A stretch of DNA of 40,896 bases, from contig JAZSGI010000244.1 in the NCBI GenBank assembly GCA_045532655.1, positions 1 to 40,896 on the forward strand, written 5' to 3'. Made by a program: the position numbers and the translations under genes. Every line of letters starts with the position of its first letter. Positions within the stretch are counted from its first letter, which is position 1. Below are positions 1 through 7,837 of the stretch, piece by piece. The notes beneath the pieces were generated by a model. It made no database searches, was not told the DNA's origin, and saw only the letters and a list, made by a program, of their open reading frames with translations. Source of the DNA: JAVBQJ01 sp045532655 (GTDB lineage Bacteria > Verrucomicrobiota > Lentisphaeria > Victivallales > Victivallaceae).

Positions 1-293
1 ACCCGGAGATCCTTGAGCATTGCCAGTTGATCTTTGTAAGCCGGGGCAATGGTAATGAGGTTGACAGCAAAATTTCTGTCAGTCAGTGAACGGGTCTCGG
101 CGATCTGTTTTTCCAGAATATCAACAGGCGCATTGCCGCCGGCAATACAGGCAAAACAGCCTGCATTACATACTGCAGAAACCAGTTTGGGTTCAGAAAC
201 CCAAGTCATTGCGCCGCAGATAAGAGGATAATCTGTTCCGAGGAACTGATTGCCTTTGACCATAAGACTCTGAAGTTTTGCAGATATTGTCAT
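1..293 (-). CDS. Nitronate monooxygenase / NPD family flavoprotein, N-terminal part
   Basis: Partial gene, cut by the left window edge; the first 97 codons are present. The start is ATG at 293 after a strong GGAGG ribosome site. The visible protein begins MTISAKLQSLMVKGNQFLG and continues with a glycine-rich first barrel strand (DYPLICGAMTW), then an AGCFACIAGGNAP loop and a NFAVNLIT strand. This matches the N-terminus of the FMN-dependent nitronate monooxygenase / 2-nitropropane dioxygenase family, which also contains FabK enoyl-ACP reductases. The family oxidises nitronates or reduces enoyl-ACP; the missing C-terminal part would be needed to decide. It starts 14 bases after the pgi stop and is probably the last visible gene of the serA-metX-metW-prmA-trmL-pgi operon. 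Confidence 0.8.
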   Translation of the reverse strand, partial: MTISAKLQSLMVKGNQFLGTDYPLICGAMTWVSEPKLVSAVCNAGCFACIAGGNAPVDILEKQIAETRSLTDRNFAVNLITIAPAYKDQLAMLKDLR

Positions 294-307
294 AGTTGCC
301 TCCATTT

Positions 308-1861
308 TCAGCGGATCTGATATATCCACTTGCCATTTTCGGAATAACGCACCACATTGCCTTCCGGATGATTTACCGCTTTGCGGGCGAGGAAGCCGGA
401 AACTGTGGAAATTTCGTTCTCCAAACCGCATTTGGCAGCGATTTCCTCTGCAGTACCTGTTGCCGGGGTGATCGCCGCAAGTTTGGCATCAAGTTCACCG
501 GCAAGTTTGAGAATACCTTTGGCAGCAAGTTTGTAGGCCTGCACACCGGGCTGATGGAAGGCATTGATATTGATGAATTCAGCATAAACGGCAACTGCAC
601 GTTCGTAAAGAGCGATAATAAGACCGAGGTGGAATGCATCCACTCTGGTGATACGGCTCTTTATGACCATGCGGCCCTTGCCGGTAAGTGCCAGGGCAAG
701 ACCTTCGGCAAAGCCGTAAAGATAGTCACCGATGGTGAAGCCGTCGCCCATGGCAACATTTTCGCTGTCGCCCATGACTTCGATAAAAGTGGCAAAAAAG
801 TCATCTCTGCCATCGTTGAGCTGCTGGATGAAGGCGTGGGCATCGGTACCGCCCTTGTTGCCGAAAACATTCAATCCCTGATGGACGGTGTTGCCTTCAA
901 GGTCAAGTTCCTTGCCCAGACTTTCCATCACCAGCTGCTGCAGATAACGGGAGAGCAGCACCAGTCTGTCGCTGTAGGGCACGATGACCATGTTGCGGTC
1001 GCCTTTGCCCTTGCCGGCAAGATACCAGCAGGCTGCCAGCATCATGGCAGGGTTGGCAGCGGCATCAGCAGAACGGGTCCATTCGTCCATGGCGCAGGCA
1101 CCGTCGAGGAAAGAGGCAAAATCTATGCCGGTGAGAACTGCAGGCAGATGACCGACAATACTGGTTTCGGAGGTGCGTCCGCCGATGGATTCTGCCATTT
1201 CAAAACAGGCGAGCCAGTGGTTTTCTTTGGCATGGACATCCAGTTCGCTGTTGGGCATGGTGATGGCACAGGCGTGACGGCCGAAGTCAAGTTTGCAGTT
1301 TTTGTAATAGTTTTCCAGTGCGATCATATTGTTGCGGGTCTCTCTTGTGCCACCGGATTTGGAAATGGTAAGCACGAGAAGCTCTTCGGGATCGGCACAC
1401 TGCAGAAGGTCGGTGAGACCGGCGGCATCGGTGTTGTCAAGGAAGTAGATTTTCAAGCCGTGTTTGCGTTTGGTGGCAGAGAGTTCGTTCCAGTAAGGAC
1501 CGTTGACTGCAAACTGCATAAGCTGCGGACCCAGTGCAGAACCGCCGATACCGTTGATCACAACTGCTGTGAAAGGTTTGCCGGTCGAACCGCGGACAAC
1601 ACCGTCACGGATGGCGGCGGCAAAACGTTCAACTCTTTCAAAAAGTTCGCTCTGACGATAATTGACCCGGTCGGTGAAGTGGGTCACTTTGCGGTGTTCA
1701 TCGGGATTCTTGATTTTGCCGGCCTCAATGTCACTGATACCTGCGGCTGCTTTGGCGAAAAGCGGCTGCATGGCTGCAAAATCTGCATCCCATGCGGGCA
1801 TACCGTTGAAGTCCAGAGCAAAACTGCCTTTTGTGAAAATACGTTCCAAAACAGCTTTCAT
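308..1861 (-). CDS. pgi: Glucose-6-phosphate isomerase
   Basis: 517-residue cytoplasmic enzyme interconverting glucose 6-phosphate and fructose 6-phosphate in glycolysis and gluconeogenesis. Two SIS sugar-isomerase domains are visible: INGIGGSALGP near residue 103 and the phosphate-binding SKSGGTRET near residue 167, then GNTVHQGLNVFGNKGGTDAHAF near residue 330, which corresponds to the GNKGSTDQHAY block of cyanobacterial/chlamydial-type enzymes. A C-terminal segment after about residue 460 (TAEEIAAKCG) looks like an appended helical domain. The start ATG at 1861 has AGGAG seven bases upstream. It follows trmL by 2 bases and precedes the nitronate monooxygenase gene by 14, so it is translated as part of the operon. 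A long antisense frame covering the whole gene is a codon-bias shadow. Confidence 0.95.
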   Translation of the reverse strand: MKAVLERIFTKGSFALDFNGMPAWDADFAAMQPLFAKAAAGISDIEAGKIKNPDEHRKVTHFTDRVNYRQSELFERVERFAAAIRDGVVRGSTGKPFTAVVINGIGGSALGPQLMQFAVNGPYWNELSATKRKHGLKIYFLDNTDAAGLTDLLQCADPEELLVLTISKSGGTRETRNNMIALENYYKNCKLDFGRHACAITMPNSELDVHAKENHWLACFEMAESIGGRTSETSIVGHLPAVLTGIDFASFLDGACAMDEWTRSADAAANPAMMLAACWYLAGKGKGDRNMVIVPYSDRLVLLSRYLQQLVMESLGKELDLEGNTVHQGLNVFGNKGGTDAHAFIQQLNDGRDDFFATFIEVMGDSENVAMGDGFTIGDYLYGFAEGLALALTGKGRMVIKSRITRVDAFHLGLIIALYERAVAVYAEFININAFHQPGVQAYKLAAKGILKLAGELDAKLAAITPATGTAEEIAAKCGLENEISTVSGFLARKAVNHPEGNVVRYSENGKWIYQIR

Positions 1862-1863
1862 AA

Positions 1864-2337
1864 TTATTTCTCCTGTTGGTAATTTTGCTGCCTTATGGCT
1901 TCGTAAAGACCAATGGCAGCAGCGTTTGCTACGTTAAGGCTTCTGTAAAATCTGCCGATCATAGGTATAATGACCAGCTGAGAAGCGTATCTTGTATAAA
2001 AATCCTCCGGCAGACCGGAACCCTCGCTGCCGAAAATCAGATAACTGCCGCGGGGATATGCCGCATCGGTATATAAAGTTCCGCCTTTGGTGGAAAAAAA
2101 GTGCATGATTTGCGGTTTTTCCGCTTCTAGAAAATCTTCCCAGCTTTTATGTACCCGGCAATCCACGTGCGCCCAGTAATCCATACCGGCACGTTTGACA
2201 TATTTGTCTTCCATGCTGAAACCAAGGGGTTCGATCAGGTGCAGACGGCAGTTGTTGGACACACAAAGTCTGCCGATGCCGCCGGTATTTTGTGGTATTT
2301 CCGGATGCACCAGCACTATGTTGAACTCACAATCCAT
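1864..2337 (-). CDS. trmL: tRNA (cytidine/uridine(34)-2'-O)-methyltransferase (SPOUT family)
   Basis: 157-residue SpoU-type enzyme that uses S-adenosylmethionine to methylate the ribose of the wobble base in tRNA-Leu isoacceptors. The three SPOUT motifs are visible: NIVLVHPEIPQNTGGIGRLC at the N-terminus, IFGSEGSGLPEDF near residue 101 and IPMIGRFYRSLNVANAAAIG near residue 123, the last forming the trefoil-knot cofactor site. Length is that of TrmL, which has no extra RNA-binding domain. The start overlaps the prmA stop by one base (TAATG), which implies translational coupling. The tRNA-Leu(CAA) gene nearby is itself a family substrate type, but that closeness may be chance. Confidence 0.93.
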   Translation of the reverse strand: MDCEFNIVLVHPEIPQNTGGIGRLCVSNNCRLHLIEPLGFSMEDKYVKRAGMDYWAHVDCRVHKSWEDFLEAEKPQIMHFFSTKGGTLYTDAAYPRGSYLIFGSEGSGLPEDFYTRYASQLVIIPMIGRFYRSLNVANAAAIGLYEAIRQQNYQQEK

Positions 2338-3236
2338 TACTTATTGTCCCCGGCAGGTCGGTGAAAAAGTCCGCTTGTCCATTCACGCAAAGTTTCACGG
2401 TGTTCTTCGCGCAGTCCGAGAGAACAGAAAACCTTTGACAAAGCATCAAATTCACTGTTCAAAATCCCGGCAAGGGCTATGTAGCCGCCGGGACGTACCC
2501 ACGAAATGATACGTTCCGCATTGGCAACCAGTATATGACCGAGGATATTCACACAGGCAAGATCGTACTGCGGACGTGCTTCGTATTTTGTGGCATCGCC
2601 TTCAAAGACATTTATGGCATCTTCCACCTTGTTTATGGCGATATTCTCCCCGGCGATCGTTACCGCATCGGGGTCATTATCAAAGGCATCTATATTCTGC
2701 CAGCCGAGCTTCGCCGCAGCTATTGCCAGTATCCCTGAACCGCAGCCGGCATCAAGAATACGCTCTATTCCGGCTTTCCCTGCCATCGCCGCAAGAGTTT
2801 CCAGGCAGAAAAGCGTTGTCGCATGCTGCCCCGTACCGAAACTCATCCCCGGATCGATTTCCACAACAGCACACCCTTCTGCGCCGTTATATTCAAGCCA
2901 GGAGGGCTTTATCGCCAGATTCGGGGCTACTTCTATAACGTGGAAATACTTTTTCCAGACTTCGCTCCAATCTTCTTTGGCAAGCTCAAAGTATTCCGGT
3001 TCATCCAGTTCAGCTCCAAGCTCCTGCCAGTCGAGCCTGAATTTGTCCATCATTTGCAAATTCCCGGCGGCTGTATCGGCATCCTGTGCATAAAGGACAA
3101 CCATATTGGCGCCCCCTTCACGATCCTCCCAGCTTGACCAGTCTTCCCAAATGCCGGAAACCAGTTCCGGTACCAGATCGTGGTCGGCTGAACGGTCAAC
3201 CAGTTTTACACAATATAATTTGTCACTGATATGCAT
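2337..3236 (-). CDS. prmA: Ribosomal protein L11 methyltransferase
   Basis: 299-residue class I methyltransferase that trimethylates ribosomal protein L11. The signature FGTGQHATT substrate loop is followed by motif I ILDAGCGSGILAIAAAKLG and then the acidic FDNDPDAV strand that binds the SAM ribose; the downstream VNILGHILVANA corresponds to the NxL(A) catalytic loop (NILA/NILG) of the family. The N-terminal 120 residues form the L11-recognition domain. The start ATG at 3236 lies three bases beyond the metW stop, and its stop overlaps the trmL start. Within this operon it is one of two SAM-dependent enzymes immediately downstream of methionine biosynthesis genes. Confidence 0.93.
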   Translation of the reverse strand: MHISDKLYCVKLVDRSADHDLVPELVSGIWEDWSSWEDREGGANMVVLYAQDADTAAGNLQMMDKFRLDWQELGAELDEPEYFELAKEDWSEVWKKYFHVIEVAPNLAIKPSWLEYNGAEGCAVVEIDPGMSFGTGQHATTLFCLETLAAMAGKAGIERILDAGCGSGILAIAAAKLGWQNIDAFDNDPDAVTIAGENIAINKVEDAINVFEGDATKYEARPQYDLACVNILGHILVANAERIISWVRPGGYIALAGILNSEFDALSKVFCSLGLREEHRETLREWTSGLFHRPAGDNK

Positions 3237-3239
3237 GAT

Positions 3240-3875
3240 TCAATCCAATTGGTTTTTACGCAGTATGAAAACTGCCCCCGGCGCAAAGAGATTCGGCATC
3301 AGACGTGCCGTCAGCCTGCCCCGTTGTACAAGGGGAAGTTCCTGCTTTATTTCAATGTCACGCTCTGCACAGAAGATTTGAAAATCCCGTAATGTGCAGA
3401 AATGTATGTTGGGTGTGTCATACCAGCTGTAGGGCAGACTTTCGTTGCGGGGCATCCTGCCGCCTGCCAGAAGCTGCAGACGGTTCGCCCAGAACCCGAA
3501 ATTTATCAGACTCACTACACCGTATTTCCCGACTCTGACAACCTCTTCCAGCAACCGGTCGGGACGGCGCACAACCTGCAATGTGCGGCTGAGTATCACA
3601 TAATCAAAACTCAGATCTCCAGCAAAATCAAAACTGCGGTCAAGGTCGGAGTGTATTACCCGTACTCCGTTGGCTATGCACTGACTCACCAGAGTTTCAT
3701 CAAGTTCCACTCCGAGGGCATCTATATCATTTTTGGTTTCCTGCAAGTGACGCAGAAATCTGCCGTTGCCGCAGCCGAGATCAAGTACTCTGCTGCCGTC
3801 CGGAATAAGGTCGGCAATCACTTTCAAGTCCGGCCGCTGCAAACCGACTGTTGTCGTTTTTATCACTTTGGTCAT
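3240..3875 (-). CDS. metW: MetW methionine biosynthesis protein
   Basis: 211-residue methyltransferase-fold protein that works with MetX in homoserine acylation. Motif I RVLDLGCGNGRFLRHL is near residue 30, followed by GVELDE and DYVILSRTLQVVRRPDRLLEE, a highly characteristic MetW stretch, and LINFGFWANRLQLLAGGRMP. Residues 145-170 carry the LPYSWYDTPNIHFCTLRDF block that separates MetW from other small methyltransferases. The start overlaps the metX stop by 4 bases, the usual metX-metW arrangement. Known biology: MetW is required by MetX in several bacteria and probably does not act as an ordinary methyltransferase. Confidence 0.93.
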   Translation of the reverse strand: MTKVIKTTTVGLQRPDLKVIADLIPDGSRVLDLGCGNGRFLRHLQETKNDIDALGVELDETLVSQCIANGVRVIHSDLDRSFDFAGDLSFDYVILSRTLQVVRRPDRLLEEVVRVGKYGVVSLINFGFWANRLQLLAGGRMPRNESLPYSWYDTPNIHFCTLRDFQIFCAERDIEIKQELPLVQRGRLTARLMPNLFAPGAVFILRKNQLD

Positions 3876-5029
3876 GAGTTGCAGACTCCTTTGACGGCTA
3901 TGCTGTATTGATTATCAAGGAAACTTTTCACCATGTGACCGAGCCTGTCTGTTTCCAGCAGAAAAGCATCATGACCGTAATCAGAAGCAATTTCACAAAA
4001 ACTCACCCGGCAACGGTTGGCAAGCAGGGCATTGACGATTCGCCGGGAATCTGCCGTTGTAAACAACCAGTCACTGGAAAAACTCACCACCAGAAATTCA
4101 CTCTTCACCCCGGCAAACGCATCCTTCAAACTGCCCCCGCAACGGCCTGCAGGGTCAAAATAGTCCATCGCCCGGGTTATGTACAGGTAACTGTTGGCAT
4201 CAAAACGCTCCACAAAACGCTGACCCTGATGCTCCAGATAACTCTCTACGGCAAAATTGTAGTCAAAATCGTAACTGTAATCGCTTATCTGCTGGAGTTT
4301 TCTGCCGAACTTGCGGTTCATTGACCTGTCCGAAAGATACGTTATGTGCGCCAGCATCCTTGCTGTTGCCAAACCCCGTTCCGGCTGCTCCGTGTAATCA
4401 CCGTTGTTCCACACAGGATCGTATTTTATCGCTTCCCTGCCAACCCAGTCAAAGGCGATACTCTGACTGGACAGCTGCGCCGTTGTTGCAATGGCAATGG
4501 CACTCTGAACACGTTCCGGGTACTGTATGGACCATTCCAGTACCTGCATCCCGCCCATTGAACCGCCTATGACCGCAAGAAGTTTTTTTACTCCCAAATG
4601 GTCAATGAGCCTTTTCTGCGCCCTGACCATGTCTGAAACTGTTATCACCGGAAAGTCAAGATTGTACCGCTTCCCCGTATCCGGATTGATGGAGGTCGGA
4701 CCGGTTGACCCTGAACACCCGCCAAGCACATTTGAACAGATAACAAAGTATTTGTCCGTATCCACCGGCTTGCCGGGACCCACCATTTCTGACCACCAGC
4801 CGGGTTTGCTCTCGTCAGCATTGTGGCGGCCGGTGACATGGGCATCCCCGGTCAGAGCATGAAGCACAAGGACAGCATTGGTGCCGTCAGCATCCAGCTC
4901 ACCGCAAGTTTCGTAGCGGATCACCACATTTTTCAGTTTGCGGCCGCAATCAAGGCAAAGGAGATCCGCTTCGTCTGTGCCGAAACAGAAATCCTTTGCC
5001 GTTACCCATTTTTCGTTTGAAAAACTCAA
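3872..5029 (-). CDS. metX: Homoserine O-acyltransferase
   Basis: 385-residue alpha/beta hydrolase-fold enzyme that acylates homoserine at the start of methionine synthesis. The catalytic triad is readable: nucleophile Ser157 in IGGSMGGMQVLEW, Asp320 in SFSSDWLFT and His353 in DYGHDAFLLE. HALTGDAHV near residue 57 and GGCSGSTGPTSINP near residue 103 are family blocks. Annotated as acetyltransferase by family, but MetX proteins can use succinyl-CoA instead, and sequence reading alone does not decide this. It lies 3 bases after the serA stop and overlaps metW by 4, so serA, metX and metW are probably one message. Confidence 0.93.
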   Translation of the reverse strand: MSFSNEKWVTAKDFCFGTDEADLLCLDCGRKLKNVVIRYETCGELDADGTNAVLVLHALTGDAHVTGRHNADESKPGWWSEMVGPGKPVDTDKYFVICSNVLGGCSGSTGPTSINPDTGKRYNLDFPVITVSDMVRAQKRLIDHLGVKKLLAVIGGSMGGMQVLEWSIQYPERVQSAIAIATTAQLSSQSIAFDWVGREAIKYDPVWNNGDYTEQPERGLATARMLAHITYLSDRSMNRKFGRKLQQISDYSYDFDYNFAVESYLEHQGQRFVERFDANSYLYITRAMDYFDPAGRCGGSLKDAFAGVKSEFLVVSFSSDWLFTTADSRRIVNALLANRCRVSFCEIASDYGHDAFLLETDRLGHMVKSFLDNQYSIAVKGVCNS

Positions 5030-5032
5030 ATA

Positions 5033-5968
5033 TCAACCCTTGTTTACAACCCAGTCTTTGGCGCCTTCTTCAAAGTAGGCAACTGTCTGCTCGGCAGAAC
5101 GCTTGGCGGCTACAAAGTTCGCTTCTTTTGTGTTTGCACCAAGGTGCGGGAGCATGACGTCGGCAACATCTGCCACTGACTTCTCTCCGGCTTCATCTTT
5201 GGGATAGACGTCGTTACAGTAAATAAGTTTTTTCTCTGCTTTGGCAGCACGGAGATCAGCCTCGTTGATGATACCGGCTCTGGCACAGTTGACCAGCATT
5301 GCTCCCGGTTTCATGACCTTGAAAAGATCTCCATTGATCATGCCGCGGGTTTTGTCATTTTCAGGAATATGCAGACTTACAATGTCACTTTCACGGAAAA
5401 GTGTTTCCAGATCAACAAGTTTTACTCCCATCGCCGCTGCCGCTTCCGCACTGACAAAAGGATCAAAACCCAGAGCCGTGATTTCAAAACCGGAAAGACG
5501 TTTCACCAGCAGCTGACCAATGTGACCCAGTCCGAGAATACCAACAGTCTTGCCGGTAAGTTCTGTCCCCAGAAACTTCTTCTTTTCCCACAAACCGGCT
5601 CTGGTACTGTTGTCCCCGGGAACCACAAAACGGGCTGCAGCAAGAATCATGGCAATCACTTCTTCCGCCACTGCATTGGAGTTTGCTCCCGGAGTATTCA
5701 TCACATCAATATTCTTGCTTCTGGCATAGACCGTGTCTATGGTGTTATAACCCGCACCCGCACGAACCACCAGCTTCAATGCCGGCAGCATGTCAATAAT
5801 CTCTGCGGTCACTTTTTCGCTGCGCACGATCAGACCTTCGGCATCGCTGTTGGCCTTTGCCAAATCGGCGAGAGGGGTTTCGGCATCAAGAACAACTTCA
5901 TAGCCTTTTTCCCGGAGAAAGTTTGCAGCAAATACATCAAGTTTAGTCGGAATCAGGATTTTTTTCAT
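5033..5968 (-). CDS. serA: D-3-phosphoglycerate dehydrogenase (short form)
   Basis: 311-residue NAD-dependent D-2-hydroxyacid dehydrogenase, probably the first step of serine synthesis. The nucleotide-binding loop is GILGLGHIGQ around residues 143-152; the catalytic set is Arg230 (NCARAGII), an acidic residue in the NDVYPKDEAGEKS stretch, and His275 (LPHLGANTKEA). There is no C-terminal ACT domain, so it is a short, probably serine-insensitive form like those of many Bacteroidetes. First gene of the minus-strand operon; the ATG at 5968 follows GGAG at short spacing. Another 2-hydroxyacid dehydrogenase function is possible, but the NDVYPKDEAGEKSV block is typical of SerA. Confidence 0.85.
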   Translation of the reverse strand: MKKILIPTKLDVFAANFLREKGYEVVLDAETPLADLAKANSDAEGLIVRSEKVTAEIIDMLPALKLVVRAGAGYNTIDTVYARSKNIDVMNTPGANSNAVAEEVIAMILAAARFVVPGDNSTRAGLWEKKKFLGTELTGKTVGILGLGHIGQLLVKRLSGFEITALGFDPFVSAEAAAAMGVKLVDLETLFRESDIVSLHIPENDKTRGMINGDLFKVMKPGAMLVNCARAGIINEADLRAAKAEKKLIYCNDVYPKDEAGEKSVADVADVMLPHLGANTKEANFVAAKRSAEQTVAYFEEGAKDWVVNKG

Positions 5969-6001
5969 TTTTTATCTCCATTTTATGTGTTTTCTATATT
6001 T

Positions 6002-6030
6002 AAAATACCACCCGTGGCGCAAAAAGTCAA
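6002..6030 (-). promoter_or_regulatory. Promoter of the serA-metX-metW operon
   Basis: Reading the minus strand: TTGACT at 6030-6025, 17 bases, then TATTTT at 6007-6002, about 30 bases before the serA start. The -35 lies in one arm of a 13-bp inverted repeat shared with the divergent tRNA-Leu promoter. Confidence 0.6.
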
Positions 6031-6069
6031 ATGATACGTTAATTTTCCCCCCATTCCATTTGACTTTTT
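6021..6069. repeat. 13-bp inverted repeat joining two divergent -35 regions
   Basis: AAAAAGTCAAATG at 6021-6033 is the exact reverse complement of CATTTGACTTTTT at 6057-6069, with a 23-base centre. Each arm contains TTGACT reading outward, so the repeat is largely explained by two face-to-face promoters; a hairpin is also possible. Confidence 0.7.
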
Positions 6070-6088
6070 TTATTTTGCCATATATATT
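6060..6088 (+). promoter_or_regulatory. Promoter of tRNA-Leu
   Basis: TTGACT at 6060-6065, 17 bases, TATATT at 6083-6088; transcription would begin about 8 bases before the mature tRNA 5' end at 6103. Confidence 0.65.
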
Positions 6089-6102
6089 AAGTTATTGCAA
6101 CA

Positions 6103-6188
6103 GCCGAAGTGGCGAAATGGCAGACGCACTAGACTCAAAATCTGGCGGTAGCGATACCATGTGGGTTCGACTCCCACCTTCGGCACCA
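6103..6188 (+). tRNA. tRNA-Leu (anticodon CAA), island attachment site
   Basis: 86-nt class II tRNA with encoded CCA. The acceptor stem GCCGAAG pairs perfectly with CTTCGGC, discriminator A. The anticodon loop CTCAAAA gives anticodon CAA, reading UUG codons. A variable arm (GGCGGTAGCGATACC region) and the T-loop GGTTCGACTCC are present. The last 47 nt plus two flanking T residues (6142-6190) recur exactly at 18757-18805, so this gene is the apparent integration target of the downstream island; the intact copy is kept at the left end. Confidence 0.97.
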
Positions 6189-6190
6189 TT
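6142..6190 (+). repeat. att-like 49-bp direct repeat, left copy (tRNA-Leu 3' end)
   Basis: 49 bases from the anticodon arm through CCA and TT, identical to 18757-18805. Bases on either side of the match differ at once (TTTACAA versus ATCCCCC after it). Confidence 0.9.
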
Positions 6191-6208
6191 TTTACAACGA
6201 CGATCCTT

Positions 6209-6242
6209 ATCCCCAGCCATGTATCCGGTCAGGGGATTTTTT
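6209..6242 (+). terminator. Probable terminator after tRNA-Leu
   Basis: ATCCCC (6209-6214) pairs with GGGGAT (6232-6237) and is followed by a run of six T. It is 20 bases after the tRNA CCA end, on the island side of the repeat. Confidence 0.5.
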
Positions 6243-6347
6243 GTATAAAGGTAATTGCAGGAGCCGTTCAAAAACCGGTGCGCCTTGGGATTTTTGAAAA
6301 CTTTTGGAATTGTCGGCTGTTTTTACTTTTTTCTAATGGAGTGTTTT

Positions 6348-7571
6348 ATGCAAAGAGAACTGCTTGATGCCTATGCCGAACTTATTGTAACCAAAGGACT
6401 CAATATCGATCCGGGGCAGGAAGTGATCATTGTCGCAGGACTTGATCAGCCCGATTTCCTCCGTATGACAGTTGAAAAATGTTATCAGCACGGAGCCGGC
6501 AAAGTCACCGTGGATTTCAGGGATATGCCTCTGGCAAAACTCGATCAGATATATCAGACACAGGAAAAACTTTCCGCTATTGAGGAGTGGAAAGTGGCAA
6601 AGCTCAAATGGCGGTGCGACAATCTGCCCGCTTTTCTCTGGCTTGATTCCGAAGATCCGGACGGCATGGAAGGTATTGATCAGGAAAAACGGGCCGCCGC
6701 TCAGAAGGCCCGCTATCCAATCATCAAGCCCTTCCGTGATGCCATGGAAAATAAATATCAATGGTGCATTGCCGCCGTTCCGGGTAAAGAATGGGCCCGG
6801 AAAGTATTTCCCGGCATTCCCGATGCCGCGGCAGAAGAAAAACTCTGGGAGGCTGTTTTGAAAGCCTCCCGTGCCGATTTGGATGCGGTTGAAAACTGGA
6901 ACAGGCATAACACCTCCATGCACCGCCGGTGCGATATCCTTAACGCTCACAACTTTACCGCCCTTGAATACCGTTCTGCCAACGGTACTGATTTCCGTGT
7001 CGGCCTTATGTCTGCAGGAATTTTTGCCGGAGCAAGCGAAAAAGATCTTTCCGGGCGGGAGTTCAATCCCAATATTCCCAGTGAAGAAGTATTCACGACC
7101 CCCAAACGCGGCGAAGCAGAAGGCTTGCTTGTGGCAACAAAACCTCTTTCCTGGCAGGGAAGTCTTATTGAAGACTTTTCCATCCGCTTTGAAAACGGCC
7201 GTGCAGTGGAAGTGAAAGCGGCAAAAGGTCAGGAAGCTTTGGAAAAAATGATTTCCATGGACGAAGGTGCTCCTTATCTGGGAGAATGTGCCCTTATCGG
7301 CAAAAATTCCCCAATAAACAATATGGGAATACTCTTTTACAATACTCTTTTTGATGAAAATGCCTGCTGTCACATGGCACTCGGCCGCGGGTTCGATGTA
7401 TGCGTAAAGGATTTCCACAAATACTCGCAGGAAGAATTGCACGGAATGGGCGTGAACGACAGTATGATTCATGTGGATTTCATGATCGGCTCCGATGATA
7501 TGGAAATAACCGGTATAACTGCCGACGGTACCCGAGTCCCCGTATTCAGGGATGGCGAGTGGGTATTCTGA
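6348..7571 (+). CDS. M29 family aminopeptidase
   Basis: 407-residue dinuclear-metal aminopeptidase of the thermophilic aminopeptidase T/AmpS/PepS family, removing N-terminal residues from peptides in the cytoplasm. I chose ATG 6348 (MQRELLDAYAELIV) because GGAG lies just upstream; a longer in-frame start at 6255 adds residues unlike the family. Metal-ligand regions visible in family order: NPNIPSEEVFTTP (Glu), YLGECALIG (Glu), CCHMALGRGF (His), and IHVDFMIGSDDMEITG (His and Asp). A C-terminal GDGEWVF-like end (FRDGEWVF) is typical. First gene inside the island but functionally unlike the glycan cluster that follows, and it has its own 3' hairpin. Its full-length antisense frame is a shadow. 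Confidence 0.88.
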   Translation: MQRELLDAYAELIVTKGLNIDPGQEVIIVAGLDQPDFLRMTVEKCYQHGAGKVTVDFRDMPLAKLDQIYQTQEKLSAIEEWKVAKLKWRCDNLPAFLWLDSEDPDGMEGIDQEKRAAAQKARYPIIKPFRDAMENKYQWCIAAVPGKEWARKVFPGIPDAAAEEKLWEAVLKASRADLDAVENWNRHNTSMHRRCDILNAHNFTALEYRSANGTDFRVGLMSAGIFAGASEKDLSGREFNPNIPSEEVFTTPKRGEAEGLLVATKPLSWQGSLIEDFSIRFENGRAVEVKAAKGQEALEKMISMDEGAPYLGECALIGKNSPINNMGILFYNTLFDENACCHMALGRGFDVCVKDFHKYSQEELHGMGVNDSMIHVDFMIGSDDMEITGITADGTRVPVFRDGEWVF

Positions 7572-7601
7572 CAACATCCCCCTGCGGCAAAAATAAGTAA
7601 C

Positions 7602-7639
7602 GGATCTTCTGGCTGGATAAAATTTACCGCAGAAGATCC
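7602..7639 (+). terminator. Hairpin after the aminopeptidase gene
   Basis: GGATCTTCTG (7602-7611) and CAGAAGATCC (7630-7639) form a perfect 10-bp stem with an 18-base loop, 30 bases after the stop codon. There is no T tract, so it may be an mRNA 3'-end stabiliser and not an intrinsic terminator. Confidence 0.45.
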
Positions 7640-7736
7640 ATTTGCACCCGGTTCAATCATGGATAAATTTTCTCCTTTTTATGAACCACCCTGTACCGGC
7701 AGATATGAAATATGGAATTTTTTTTCTGCAAGGGTA

Positions 7737-7764
7737 TTGACAACAGTTATTTCTGTGCTATATT
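7737..7764 (+). promoter_or_regulatory. Promoter of the island carbohydrate cluster
   Basis: TTGACA at 7737-7742, 16 bases, TATATT at 7759-7764 preceded by TGC, an extended -10. Closely resembles the promoter at 22122-22150 (both start TTGACAACAG), which also serves a LacI-type locus. Confidence 0.75.
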
Positions 7765-7802
7765 AATTGAAAATCCTGAATCTTTTTATTTTTTTAAGCA
7801 AA

Positions 7803-7820
7803 TGGGCAACATGTTGCCCA
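7803..7820. promoter_or_regulatory. 18-bp perfect palindrome, likely LacI-family operator
   Basis: TGGGCAACATGTTGCCCA is an exact palindrome 18 bases before the regulator start and about 32 bases after the predicted transcription start. Position and form fit autoregulation by the LacI-family protein encoded immediately downstream. Confidence 0.75.
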
Positions 7821-7837
7821 GGCTGCAGGAGCGTAAA

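Noticed and set aside
296..1882. 528-codon plus-strand frame opposite pgi
   Set aside because: Fully antisense to a complete, well-conserved pgi; low-complexity translation with no family resemblance, caused by codon bias.
6333..7577. 414-codon minus-strand frame opposite the M29 aminopeptidase
   Set aside because: Antisense shadow of a gene with all metal-ligand motifs; no ribosome site and no recognisable domain.
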